Part shown: in pieces, positions 7,490-16,124 of the stretch
How the letters are laid out: each line of letters opens with the position of its first letter
How positions within the stretch are numbered: the stretch's first letter is position 1
Assembly (NCBI RefSeq): GCF_001746295.1
Contig: NZ_MJAH01000011.1
Span: forward strand, 72,957 to 136,956
Length of the DNA: 64,000 nucleotides
DNA from: Streptomyces sp. LUP47B
Lineage (GTDB): Bacteria > Actinomycetota > Actinomycetes > Streptomycetales > Streptomycetaceae
Direction of reading: 5' to 3'
Notes under the pieces: model-generated
What the model was told of the DNA's origin: nothing
Database searches by the model: none
What the model saw: only the letters and a program-made list of their open reading frames with translations
Program-made: the position numbers and the translations under genes

Positions 7490-8536
7490 TCAGCCGAACG
7501 CGCTGACGGCGAGATCGGCCGACGGGATCTCGACGTTGGCGCGACTGCCGGGGTTGATCGCGACGTAGCAACCGAACAGGCCCTTGGCGAGTTCGCCCCC
7601 GTTCATCGCCCGCACCTGTCGACCGTCGTCCGGGACGTACTGGGTGCTGGTGTAGACGTCCAGGATGCGCTCGCCGTCGTCGCGCTGGCGGAAGCGGAGG
7701 TGCTTGCCGTCCTCGTCGAGGGAGACCAGCAACGTACCTTCGCGGAAGGCGTCCAGGAGTGCCTCGGGGGTGCCGCGGCGCGAGTCCAGGGCTTGGAGCG
7801 TACGCTCGACCTCGTTCTCCGGCGGACGGTACCGCAGCGCGGTGAGGGTGGGCTCATAGGTGGGGTTGAAGTGGAACTCGCCGATCTCGCCGTTCTCGTC
7901 GATTTCCCAGCCGCCGAGCATCCGCTCCTCCGGGACCTCGCCGTGCGGGTCGTATGCCGGATCGATGGCGAAGATCACCTTGCCGGGCTGACGCCGGGCG
8001 ACATACCGCATGACCTCGGTCACCTCGGGGGCGAGCATCTTCGGACCGCGGAAGGGGATCACCGGATACACGTTCAGTTTCAGGTTGCGCGGGCTCCGGT
8101 CCCACTTGCCGTCGCCGACGATCTCTTCTTTGAGGGCCGCCAGGCTGGGAGCCTCCTGCCACGGCCCGGGCACCACCCACGCCTGGAACGGAAGCCCGTC
8201 CCGCTGCGCCACCGCCACCATCTCGGCCAACGCCTTGGTGGGAGGCGTCTTCAGCACCCACGCGGCCCGCATGCGGTCGATCCAGAAGCCGGTGGAGTTA
8301 CTGGCATCGGGCCCCAGCTCCGGACGCACGACGTAGCCAAGGGCGCCCTCCGCATCCGATGCGTACACAGCCAGCAGAATCCCCGCCATGTAGGCCACCA
8401 CGACGTACTGCACGGGACCGTCGGCATGGTGTGGATAGTCTTCCACCCCGCCTGTCAGCCGTACGCGCAGATCCTGCGACATCGCAGAAGACGGCCTCTC
8501 CCCGAAGTGTTCGTCCGGCTGGTGCTGCTCGCTCAT
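7490..8536 (-). CDS. Type VII secretion system-associated protein with SseB-like C-terminus; candidate immunity protein
   Basis: 348 residues from MSEQHQPDEHFGE. The N-terminal half (VQYVVVAYMAG ... GFWIDRMRAAWVLKTPP ... APSLAALKEEI) resembles a Streptomyces family labelled type VII secretion-associated. The C-terminal quarter (EALLDAFREGTLLVSLDEDG ... AINPGSRANVEIPSADL) is an SseB-type domain. Its ATG overlaps the stop of the ADP-ribosyltransferase gene as TGATG, so the two are translationally coupled. That position makes it the best candidate for the toxin's immunity or chaperone partner; this role is inferred. Confidence 0.65.
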   Translation of the reverse strand: MSEQHQPDEHFGERPSSAMSQDLRVRLTGGVEDYPHHADGPVQYVVVAYMAGILLAVYASDAEGALGYVVRPELGPDASNSTGFWIDRMRAAWVLKTPPTKALAEMVAVAQRDGLPFQAWVVPGPWQEAPSLAALKEEIVGDGKWDRSPRNLKLNVYPVIPFRGPKMLAPEVTEVMRYVARRQPGKVIFAIDPAYDPHGEVPEERMLGGWEIDENGEIGEFHFNPTYEPTLTALRYRPPENEVERTLQALDSRRGTPEALLDAFREGTLLVSLDEDGKHLRFRQRDDGERILDVYTSTQYVPDDGRQVRAMNGGELAKGLFGCYVAINPGSRANVEIPSADLAVSAFG

Positions 8537-10542
8537 CAGTGAATCTTTCCGTAGATCTGCCACTTCCCGTTGGCGTCCTTGAACGCCTCGGTGATCGTGT
8601 ATTCCTTGCCACGGCCGAGCAGCAGTTCACGCTCTCCGGCACCGTAGGCGCCCACCTTCTCCACCCACAGGCCCGGGGTCTCCGCGGGCACTCGCAGATG
8701 GAGGACGGCGGCCCTGGACTCGGATACGGCCCCACCCAGCGAGGTGGACATGTAGCCGTCATCCGTGAAGTTCCTACCGACCATCAGTCTCGGGTCGTCG
8801 ACATTCATCTTCTCGTAGAAGTGTTCCAGGTTCGTGCTGCGGTCGACGACGACGTCCTCAGGCAACGGATTCCCGGCGAGCGCCTTGTCGAGACGCTCGA
8901 TCTGCTGGTGTACCTCCGGGGTGTCGTAGTACTTCTCGCCTCGCAGGAACCCGTTGACGCGCAGATGCCCGGTCTCCGTGTAGCTCTTCACCGTCTCCTT
9001 CACCTCGTTCGGCAGGCCCTCCGCATAGTCATTCCAGTGCTTGGCGCCGTACTGCATCGCACCCTCACTGCTTCTGAACGTGACCGCGCCTTCGGAGATC
9101 CCGGCCATCGCCGATTGGTGCCTGGCGGAGTCCGGGAGGCCGTCCCGCCTCGGGGGAGCGCTTTGGGCATCGGCCTCCGCAGCCGACGAACCGCCATCGG
9201 GGTCAGCGGGTTTCTCCCACTTGTCCCGGGCGACGTCCTTGGCGGCATCCGCCGTGGCGTCCGCGGTCTCCTGGGCCCGCTTGACGGTCCAGCCGTCCGG
9301 CAAGCCGTCCTTGGCCACGTTCCTCGCGGCCGATTCGCCCGCGCTCTCCGCTGCCGTTCCCATCCCCTCCCGGGCGGCCCGCTCCACCCCCGTCTCCAGG
9401 GAGTCCTTCACGCCCGCGGTGACCGTGCGGCGGGCCGCGGCCGCACCCCCAGCCGCACCGCCCGTGAGCAGGTCGAGGCCGACGTCGAAACTGAAGGTGC
9501 CCAGCGCCTCGGACGGATCGGTGGACCAGCCGGAGCCGACCATCGACTTGGCTGCGCGCACCGGGTGGTTGGCCGAGGTGAGCAGACCCATGCCGGTGCT
9601 GGAGACGTTCCGCAGGTACTGCGAGGGGTGGGTGAGGTTGTACGGGTCCAGCGGGTTGACCTTCCGCATCATGCGGGTCAGCCCGATCCCGCCCTTGAGA
9701 AAGCCGCCGGCGAAGTGCTCCAGCTCCATGTTCAGGGCCATGGGGGCGTCGATCAGGCCGGCCTTGAATTTGGCCCAGGCACCGGGCTCGGCAGGGGCCG
9801 CCTCGAACGCGCCGGTCACCTTGGTCGCGGCGGTCTCGGCGGCGGAGTCCCGCGTGTGGCGGGCGTACTTGAGGGTCTCCCGCGCCGCCCCGCGGTCGGC
9901 TTCTCCCGGGTCCACGAAGTCCCCCGGGTCGGTGGGGGTGGCGGTATCGGAGCCCGACAGGGAGCCGACGGTCAGGGCGGACTGGTACTCCCAGAACTGC
10001 TGGTCGTACTTCTGCCGTGCCGCCTTGCTCTTCGCCTCCGCGGCCCGCCACTTCTCGATCGCCTCGCCCGCCTGCCCGCGCGCCCAGGAAACCGTGTGGG
10101 CGTACGACGCCAGTGCCTGCGCCGCGGCCGTACAGGCGTCGGCCGCGGTGAGCCACTTCCTGGGGTGAGTGGTGAAGGACTCCCGGAAGGACTCGGCGGC
10201 GGTTCCGGTCCAGTGGCCCGGGTCGAGTTTCCTCAGTGCCTGCCCGACGCTCTCGAAGGCGGTGGCGAAGGACTTCAGATGCCGGACGGCCTCCTCGATG
10301 TCCCCGGTCGAGCCGTGGATCAGCTCGCCCGGCTCGTCGGTCTCGCCCAACTCCCGCTCGGGCACCACGGCGCCGACCACCCCGGTGAGGTACTCGGCGC
10401 CGTCGCGGACCTTTTCCCCGGCGGACTTCAGCCCGACCCCGTCCAGGCTGTCGCCCACCACGCCCGCGGTCGCGTTGACTCCGTCGGAGACGCCCTGCTT
10501 GACGCCGTCGGCGAGGTCCCCCAACTCCCCCAGGACGCCCAT
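8536..10542 (-). CDS. Polymorphic toxin: type VII-type N-terminus with C-terminal ADP-ribosyltransferase
   Basis: 668 residues. The first ~230 are helical with a WXG/T7SS-signal-like segment (DPGHWTGTAAESFRESFTTH, then ARGQAGEAIEKWRAAEAKS). A glycine/alanine-rich middle (GLDLLTGGAAGGAAAARRTV) resembles the central region of other polymorphic toxins. The C-terminus (about 480-668) is a mono-ADP-ribosyltransferase of the R-S-E class: Arg568 in VVVDRSTN, S599-T600-S601 in GYMSTSLGG, and the catalytic E637-x-E639 in GAGERELLLG. All three catalytic elements are intact, so it should be active. ExE usually goes with arginine modification in this family; the target is unknown. Coupled by TGATG overlaps to genes on both sides. 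Confidence 0.85.
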   Translation of the reverse strand: MGVLGELGDLADGVKQGVSDGVNATAGVVGDSLDGVGLKSAGEKVRDGAEYLTGVVGAVVPERELGETDEPGELIHGSTGDIEEAVRHLKSFATAFESVGQALRKLDPGHWTGTAAESFRESFTTHPRKWLTAADACTAAAQALASYAHTVSWARGQAGEAIEKWRAAEAKSKAARQKYDQQFWEYQSALTVGSLSGSDTATPTDPGDFVDPGEADRGAARETLKYARHTRDSAAETAATKVTGAFEAAPAEPGAWAKFKAGLIDAPMALNMELEHFAGGFLKGGIGLTRMMRKVNPLDPYNLTHPSQYLRNVSSTGMGLLTSANHPVRAAKSMVGSGWSTDPSEALGTFSFDVGLDLLTGGAAGGAAAARRTVTAGVKDSLETGVERAAREGMGTAAESAGESAARNVAKDGLPDGWTVKRAQETADATADAAKDVARDKWEKPADPDGGSSAAEADAQSAPPRRDGLPDSARHQSAMAGISEGAVTFRSSEGAMQYGAKHWNDYAEGLPNEVKETVKSYTETGHLRVNGFLRGEKYYDTPEVHQQIERLDKALAGNPLPEDVVVDRSTNLEHFYEKMNVDDPRLMVGRNFTDDGYMSTSLGGAVSESRAAVLHLRVPAETPGLWVEKVGAYGAGERELLLGRGKEYTITEAFKDANGKWQIYGKIH

Positions 10543-11126
10543 CAGTCGCTGTCCTCAGGTGTGACGGCGTCCATCGGCTCCCGCAGGAACTCGCCGCCGA
10601 CCCGCAGCTGTGTGCCGTACTGGCCGCTGGTGGTCAGATCCTCCTCGGTGGCCTGCCAGGCCTGCCCCGTCTGGTGCAGGGACTCGGAGGCCGACTGCTG
10701 GGAGAGATCCGGCCTCCAACTCCCCTTCGCCGACGCCCCGACCTGGCCCCACGACATCCGCTCCGCTTTCTCGCCGGATACGGCCGGATCGCCGTAGGCG
10801 GCCACGACGTAGTCCTTGGTGACGCCGATCGCGTACTCCTCGGCCTCGTGGTAGTAACCGGCCGACAGGTCGAGCTTCTCCGCGATCTCATTGCCCTCGT
10901 CGACCAGCGCCTTCACTCCCCACGCCCAGCGCTCCGCGAAGGTGGAGAAGGCCTTGGCCAGCCCGGTGTGTCCCATCTGCAACTGCGTCAACCCGAGGCT
11001 GCCGAAGCCGCGCCCGACCGCGCCCCCGCCGACCATGCCGACGTCCTGGAGCTCCTCGATGGTCTGGTTGATGCCCTTGGCGGCCTGCTTGAGGACCTCG
11101 GGGTCCGCTTCGTAACCGTTGCTCAC
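10542..11126 (-). CDS. WXG100-like/ESX helper protein
   Basis: 194-residue, mostly helical protein. EADPEVLKQAAKGINQTIEEL at the N-terminus and AKAFSTFAERWAWGVKALVDEG look like ESX substrate helices; a WXG-type turn is replaced by RWAWG. GTG start overlaps the upstream SseB stop (GTGA), and the stop overlaps the toxin start (TGATG). Its place directly before the toxin suggests it is the partner or targeting factor that takes the toxin to a type VII channel. Confidence 0.65.
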   Translation of the reverse strand: MSNGYEADPEVLKQAAKGINQTIEELQDVGMVGGGAVGRGFGSLGLTQLQMGHTGLAKAFSTFAERWAWGVKALVDEGNEIAEKLDLSAGYYHEAEEYAIGVTKDYVVAAYGDPAVSGEKAERMSWGQVGASAKGSWRPDLSQQSASESLHQTGQAWQATEEDLTTSGQYGTQLRVGGEFLREPMDAVTPEDSD

Positions 11127-11653
11127 GCTTCTCCTGCGCTACGAGGCCTGGCCCCTGGAGTCCGGTCGATGAGATCCACCGCCACTTGGTCCGGCACGAC
11201 ACCGGACAGAGGAGGGAGGAGGAGCGGCCGGATGCCACCGACGTCCACCGCCACCCCGGCGGGCGTACGGCTCTCGGCCACGGCGGCGGGTACGGCTATG
11301 TCGAGCAGCCGGGAGCCGAGCACCGTCCAGTAGCGGATACGGCCGCTCGCCCACCCGGGGTCGGTGCCCGCCTCGGCGCGGGCGCGCGCGAAACGCTCCA
11401 GCTCGGTGGTCGAGGTGAAGGCGTACAGCCAGCGGACGCCGTCGGCTTCGCCGGAGCACATCGCTTCGCCTTCGGCGTGCTCGGCGTCCTCGGCTTCCTC
11501 GGCGAACGGCACGTACAGCGCCGCCGCTCGAAATGCCGCCAACAGCCGCTCACTGTCGCCCTGACCGTCGTACAGGTCGTGTATCTCGGCGGTCAGCGCT
11601 GCCCGTTCGAGGGCACCCACGCCAACTGTCGTGCTGCTGACCGCTTCCGCCAT
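11123..11653 (-). CDS. SseB-family protein, first gene of the toxin operon
   Basis: 176 residues. DSERLLAAFRAAALYVPFAEEA and GVRWLYAFTSTTELERFARARA are the SseB N-terminal-domain signatures; no signal peptide. SseB-type proteins recur beside Streptomyces type VII substrates but their task is not known. It overlaps the WXG-like gene by four bases. Together with 7490-8536 the operon carries two SseB-type proteins flanking toxin and helper. Confidence 0.65.
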   Translation of the reverse strand: MAEAVSSTTVGVGALERAALTAEIHDLYDGQGDSERLLAAFRAAALYVPFAEEAEDAEHAEGEAMCSGEADGVRWLYAFTSTTELERFARARAEAGTDPGWASGRIRYWTVLGSRLLDIAVPAAVAESRTPAGVAVDVGGIRPLLLPPLSGVVPDQVAVDLIDRTPGARPRSAGEA

Positions 11654-11840
11654 GATGCGTGGTCACCTCGTGACTGTTCTTCTGGTGTGCGAAAGCACAT
11701 CATGATGATCGTGTGCCGGTCCAGCCGGGCGTGGCGTGCGTTGCCGGAGTCACATGGCAAACCTCGCGCACCCGCCTCACCGGCCGGTACGGGCGTGCGC
11801 GAGCCGCCTTGAATCTTGCTTGTGAAGTCGTGGTCTCGTG

Positions 11841-11885
11841 ACAGAACGTTGGGGCGTTCGTTCTGTCTGTGGTCGCCACTAGAAT
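11841..11885 (+). promoter_or_regulatory. Putative promoter with overlapping inverted repeat, WXG operon
   Basis: ACAGAACG (11841-11848) and CGTTCTGT (11859-11866) are perfect 8-base arms with a 10-base spacer. A good -10 box TAGAAT lies at 11880-11885, and the right arm falls where a -35 box would be, so binding there could block RNA polymerase. The first start codon downstream is at 11983. Confidence 0.4.
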
Positions 11886-11982
11886 CGGAGCAGGTCAGAC
11901 TTGGTGCGTCTGTCACCGGCCGTGACGCGTTCACGACACGAACGACCGTGAGTGACACCACTGGGCAAACGGGGAGCTGGGC

Positions 11983-12303
11983 ATGGCTGAAGAAGTAAGC
12001 GTCGATCTCGACGAGCTCGAGAAGACCGTCACCGCGCTGAACCAGGTGCTGAGTGATCTCGGCAAGGCGAACACGGACACGGCGACCAACACGTATCTCC
12101 CGGAAGGCGCCCTCGGAACCGGATTCGACGAGGCGCACAAGCTCGCCAACGCCCACAACGAGATGAAGACGTACATCGAGGACGTCGTGAAGTATCTCAA
12201 CTCGGTCATGGACGAGTTCGGCCGGAAGACGAAGTACACACACGGGGCGTACCAGGACTCGGACTACGCGGCGCAGGCGAGTTTCCCGAACGCGGGACAG
12301 TAG
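11983..12303 (+). CDS. WXG100-family type VII substrate (EsxA-like)
   Basis: 106-residue helical hairpin protein of WXG100 size: VDLDELEKTVTALNQVLSDL, a middle turn region, and HKLANAHNEMKTYIEDVVKY. The central W-x-G is not kept; LPEGALGTGF occupies the turn. This is seen in other Streptomyces ESX-like proteins. It is first in a three-gene plus-strand set ending in a mycosin and runs divergently from the toxin operon. Confidence 0.75.
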   Translation: MAEEVSVDLDELEKTVTALNQVLSDLGKANTDTATNTYLPEGALGTGFDEAHKLANAHNEMKTYIEDVVKYLNSVMDEFGRKTKYTHGAYQDSDYAAQASFPNAGQ

Positions 12304-12357
12304 CGGTCCATGAGCGCGATGCGGGCTGATGTACGAAGTACCAGGGGGTAAGGGCAT

Positions 12358-13761
12358 ATGGCTGAGGGCGACAAGTACATCGACTACGACTACGTCGAGA
12401 TGAACCGGTGCTTCAACGAGAAGCACTCGACACCCTTCTCCGGCGGCAAGAACATGGACGAGATGCAGGCAATGGTCCGCCACGCCAGACCGGACCTCGT
12501 GGAGGGCGTCGTGACGGGCTGGAAGGGCGTCCAGGCTCAACTGACCACGATCCAGCGCGACTTCGAGAAGGAGGTCGCCCGTATCCAGGAACACTGGAAG
12601 GGCGCCGCCGCCGACGGATTCGCCGCGAAGGCCAAACAGGTCAGCAAGAGCATCGGCGACACGGCCAAGTACGCCGGGCACACGTCGATCGCCATGGCGA
12701 ATGCCAGTTACACACTGGGCAAGGTCAAGGACGACGTCCTGGCGATGGAGAAGCCGGGGAGGGTCTCCAGCTTCCTCAATTCTGCGGGCGACGGATTCAC
12801 CGGCGACGACAGCGGCATGAAGAAGGACATCGCGGCCGGGAGGGGCGCCCAGGAAGTCCTCGACCGCAACCATGACGATCTGTCGGCGGGGCGGGAGGCG
12901 CAGCTTGCCATGGCAGCGAAGATGGAGACGTTGGGGGCGTCTTACAATTCGCAGGCAAAAGCGATGGGGTCTTGGAATAGGAAGCCACCGATCGAGGGCG
13001 AGAAGGACTACCCCGGCGATCCCGGCGGCATTACACCCACGCCGGTAGCGACTCCGTCGACCACTTCGCCTCGAAGCCCGAGGAAAGCGACAGTAGATAC
13101 CGCCGGGCACGCCCAGACTGGCACTATTAGCCAGTCGAAGTCGGTGACTCCGCCTTCGGACATCACCGGTGGGGGGCATCAGTCGACGGCGCCGGTACCG
13201 AGTGTCGGCACGGCGATTGACGGCATCTCCGGTGGCAACATTGGTACGCCGACGCCCAGTGGCGGGGGCGGCGTCGGTGGTGGATCCGCTGGCGGCGGCA
13301 TCGGTGGTGGCGCTGGCTTCGTCGGTGGTGGCGCTGGCGTCGTCGGCGGCGTAGCTGGCGCGCGCGGAGCGATGGTCGGCCGACCCGGCGGGGGCGGCAT
13401 GGCCGGCCGCGCTGGAGCGCGTGCGGGTGCGGGTGCGGGTGCGGGTGCGGCCGGGAGCGCCCGCCCAGGAGGCTCAGCTCGCAACTCGGGTGGCATCAGC
13501 GGTGGGACGCCCAAGGCGGGTGTGGGTGCGGGGACAGGCAGAGGGACCGCTGGCGGCTCGGGCCTGCACAACAGCCGCGGTGCCGCGGGCCAAGGAGCCA
13601 GCGCTGTCCGCAAGGGCGGAGTCGCGGGTGCACCAAATGGCCGCAACGGTCGCCCCAAGGACGAAGAGCAGTGCGAGCGGGAGCGTCCCGACTATCTGGT
13701 CGAGGATGAGGAGACCTGGACCCCGCAGCGTAACGTGGCACCTCGGGTCATCGAGGGGTAA
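12358..13761 (+). CDS. Large WXG/PPE-like type VII target with Gly-rich tail
   Basis: 467 residues. The N-terminal ~200 form the helical ESX domain with a W-x-G turn in IQEHWKGAAADGF and paired long helices. Residues ~215-420 are low-complexity Ser/Thr/Pro then Gly/Ala-rich. The end, RPDYLVEDEETWTPQR, is a conserved-looking acidic motif met in Streptomyces PPE-like proteins. Probably a secreted or wall-associated ESX substrate that pairs with the preceding small protein. The Gly-rich DNA includes short perfect GGTGCGGGTGCG repeats. Confidence 0.75.
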   Translation: MAEGDKYIDYDYVEMNRCFNEKHSTPFSGGKNMDEMQAMVRHARPDLVEGVVTGWKGVQAQLTTIQRDFEKEVARIQEHWKGAAADGFAAKAKQVSKSIGDTAKYAGHTSIAMANASYTLGKVKDDVLAMEKPGRVSSFLNSAGDGFTGDDSGMKKDIAAGRGAQEVLDRNHDDLSAGREAQLAMAAKMETLGASYNSQAKAMGSWNRKPPIEGEKDYPGDPGGITPTPVATPSTTSPRSPRKATVDTAGHAQTGTISQSKSVTPPSDITGGGHQSTAPVPSVGTAIDGISGGNIGTPTPSGGGGVGGGSAGGGIGGGAGFVGGGAGVVGGVAGARGAMVGRPGGGGMAGRAGARAGAGAGAGAAGSARPGGSARNSGGISGGTPKAGVGAGTGRGTAGGSGLHNSRGAAGQGASAVRKGGVAGAPNGRNGRPKDEEQCERERPDYLVEDEETWTPQRNVAPRVIEG

Positions 13762-13845
13762 GCGCGACGTGCCGTAGTAGACCGGAAGGTGCGGGGATGC
13801 ATTCCTCACTCCCATTCCCGCACCAACCTTAGAGAGGACACACGG

Positions 13846-15168
13846 ATGAGGTTCACCCGGGCACTTCGCGCCGCGGGCTGCGTCATGCTGACCGGCGCGC
13901 TGCTCTTCGCCGCAGCACCACTGTCAGCGGCAGACCAGGTCAGAGATGACCAATGGGCGTTGAAGGCGCTCAATGCCGAATCCGTGTGGAAGTTCTCCAA
14001 GGGACAAGGCGTCACAGTTGCCGTTATCGACGACGGAGTGAACGCCAGTCACGTCGACCTTCAAGGAAATGTCCTTGAAGGCAAGGACTTCATGGACGGG
14101 GGTAGCGCGACCCCAGATTCAGGCGATAATCACGGAACGGCAATGGCATCCATCATCGCCGGACATGGACACGGCACGAATAATGGCGTGATCGGCCTGG
14201 CGCCCGGGGCGAAGATTCTACCGATCCGGGAGTACGGCACTGACGGACCGGGAACGGACGTTGCCATTCGATACGCCGTTGACCATGGCGCATCTGTGAT
14301 CAACGTGTCGCAATGCTTTGATTCCACGGATCAGAGCGAGTTGGACAAAACTTCCGACGCTGTAGCCTACGCATTGAGTCACGATGTCCTAGTCGTGGGC
14401 GGCGCAGGAAATGATGGCAACTCGTCCACATGCTACCCGGCGGCTTCACCGGGCGCGCTGGGTGTGGGTGCCGTGACGAACAACGGGAAGGTCTGGGAGA
14501 AATCTAACTCGGGCCCTCATGTCTCATTGACAGCTCCCGGAACTAACATCGTCTCCGCCAACGGCGCTGGCAATGGATATCACGCAGGAGACGGCACATC
14601 GGATGCGACCGCCTACACGTCAGCGGCAGCCGCCCTCCTCCGATCCAAGTTCCCCGACCTGACGGCAGGCCAGATCGCCAACCGCCTAGTAAAGACAGCG
14701 GCGCTGCCCGATTCCGAGAAGGGCCTCTCCCTCCCCGACAAGAGCTACGGCTACGGCATCATCCAGCCCCTCGCCGCGCTGAAGGACAACATCCCGGCCG
14801 GCTCGAAGTACGGCCCCCTGACTGTCCCAGAGTCCTTGAAGGAGAAATCCGCCGCTCCCGCACTCGGCGCATCCGACGAAGGGCAGGAGAAGACGAACCA
14901 GAAGGGCGTGATCATCTGGGCCGTCGTCGGTGTCGTGGGGCTGGCCGTCATCGGGCTGGTCACCCTCCTGATCGTGAAGCGATCCAGGCGCAGCGGGAAC
15001 AGCAACAACGGACCCGACAGTACTGGCACTTCCGCCGGCTACCCGCAGTACGGCCAGCAGCCCTACCCGCAGCAGAACCCGTACCACCAGCCGGTATCAC
15101 CCCAGCAGCCTAATCCGTACCAGCAACAGCCCACCCCACCTCAGGGCCAGTGGCCGCCCCAGCAGTAG
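13846..15168 (+). CDS. Mycosin-type subtilisin protease, type VII secretion-associated (MycP-like)
   Basis: 440-residue membrane-anchored serine protease. An N-terminal signal peptide (LLFAAAPLSAADQ) is followed by a subtilisin domain with Asp in VAVIDDGVN (~61), His in GDNHGTAMASIIAG (~95) and Ser in GDGTSDATAYTSAAAA (~251). A single membrane helix (VIIWAVVGVVGLAVIGLV) and a Gln/Pro-rich cytoplasmic tail follow. This is the mycosin layout, known to be needed for ESX secretion and to cut ESX substrates. The usual channel genes are not next to it. Start ATG at 13846 has GAGAGGA upstream. Confidence 0.87.
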   Translation: MRFTRALRAAGCVMLTGALLFAAAPLSAADQVRDDQWALKALNAESVWKFSKGQGVTVAVIDDGVNASHVDLQGNVLEGKDFMDGGSATPDSGDNHGTAMASIIAGHGHGTNNGVIGLAPGAKILPIREYGTDGPGTDVAIRYAVDHGASVINVSQCFDSTDQSELDKTSDAVAYALSHDVLVVGGAGNDGNSSTCYPAASPGALGVGAVTNNGKVWEKSNSGPHVSLTAPGTNIVSANGAGNGYHAGDGTSDATAYTSAAAALLRSKFPDLTAGQIANRLVKTAALPDSEKGLSLPDKSYGYGIIQPLAALKDNIPAGSKYGPLTVPESLKEKSAAPALGASDEGQEKTNQKGVIIWAVVGVVGLAVIGLVTLLIVKRSRRSGNSNNGPDSTGTSAGYPQYGQQPYPQQNPYHQPVSPQQPNPYQQQPTPPQGQWPPQQ

Positions 15169-15330
15169 CCACAGCCGGTCATGCCAATGATTCGGCGACG
15201 ACGACGTGATCACACCAGCCACAACATGATCGTTTCATTCAGGAGAAATGGTCGAGCGCCATGCCGTCGACCACGGAGCAGCAACCATCGCCCCGTGGCC
15301 CCGTGACTTGAGGCGGTCCAGAATGCCCCC

Positions 15331-15834
15331 ATGGCCGAAGAGGAGCACAACGAGGCAGATGCACGCTCGTTCCTGTCATGCGCAGCCGAGGTGGCACGGC
15401 TGCTGGACCTCGGGAACGCGGCCAACGTGCCAGAGGCCCGCCGCGCGCGGCATCTGGCCCATGCGACATGCAGACCACTGCTCGAACACGCCAGTCTGCC
15501 CGAAGAGTTCTTCGGCCCGTTGATGGCTGCGGCCGTCTATGACCCGGACCCCAGCTTCTGCCGCTGGTTCGTTGAACCAGCCGTTTACGCATTCGGACGC
15601 CGCCGGGTCATGAAGGCGCTGCTCGACTATCTACGGACAGGCACGGATGCGGAGCAAGAGGGTGCCGAGCGAGCCTGGTACTGCGCTCATGTGCCGCTCC
15701 GAGCGGACCGGTCCGCGGCCTACGCACCCGGCGGAAGTCGCGATCCCGCCATGGATGAGTCCCACGATCTGGTGGACGAGTGGCGGCAAACCCTGAGGCG
15801 ATCAGCCATGCGACCGGGCTACATCGAAACCTGA
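15331..15834 (+). CDS. Conserved hypothetical helical protein
   Basis: 167-residue soluble, helical protein. VEPAVYAFGRRRVMKALLDYLRTGT and GAERAWYCAHVPL suggest helical repeat packing of the kind seen in uncharacterised Streptomyces proteins. No catalytic motif or signal peptide is visible. It follows the mycosin gene by 162 bases on the same strand, so a link to the secretion locus is possible but unproved. Confidence 0.55.
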   Translation: MAEEEHNEADARSFLSCAAEVARLLDLGNAANVPEARRARHLAHATCRPLLEHASLPEEFFGPLMAAAVYDPDPSFCRWFVEPAVYAFGRRRVMKALLDYLRTGTDAEQEGAERAWYCAHVPLRADRSAAYAPGGSRDPAMDESHDLVDEWRQTLRRSAMRPGYIET

Positions 15835-15898
15835 GACTGCCTCGTTGTCGCGACCTGTTGGCCGCTCTGCGGCAGTTGCGGGACAAGTCTCAGGTGAA

Positions 15899-16117
15899 TC
15901 AGTCCCGGAACCCTGCGAAGGCGGCGACGGCGGAGCGGTCCTTCAGGGCACCGATGAAGGGTGCGAAGACTCCTGTCGGGACCGTGAGCATTGCTCTGGC
16001 CGGGGCCTTGGAGTCGCGGATGGATATGCACGTGGGGCGAACCGCGACTTCCACGCAGTCATTGCCCTCACCTCCACCCGAGTAGGACGACTTCTTCCAC
16101 GGAGTGGGGGTGGTCAT
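15899..16117 (-). CDS. DUF397 domain protein
   Basis: 72 residues with the DUF397 signature WKKSSYSGGGEGNDCVEVAV near the N-terminus and SIRDSKAP after it. These small proteins sit beside XRE regulators throughout Streptomyces and are thought to antagonise or modulate them, as in the WhiJ/AbaA-like systems. It starts 7 bases after the XRE gene stop and is surely in the same operon. Confidence 0.85.
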   Translation of the reverse strand: MTTPTPWKKSSYSGGGEGNDCVEVAVRPTCISIRDSKAPARAMLTVPTGVFAPFIGALKDRSAVAAFAGFRD

Positions 16118-16124
16118 GCTGTCC

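Noticed and set aside
7490..15168. Complete type VII secretion system
   Set aside because: No EccB, EccC, EccD or EccE genes are in the window; only substrates and protease are present.
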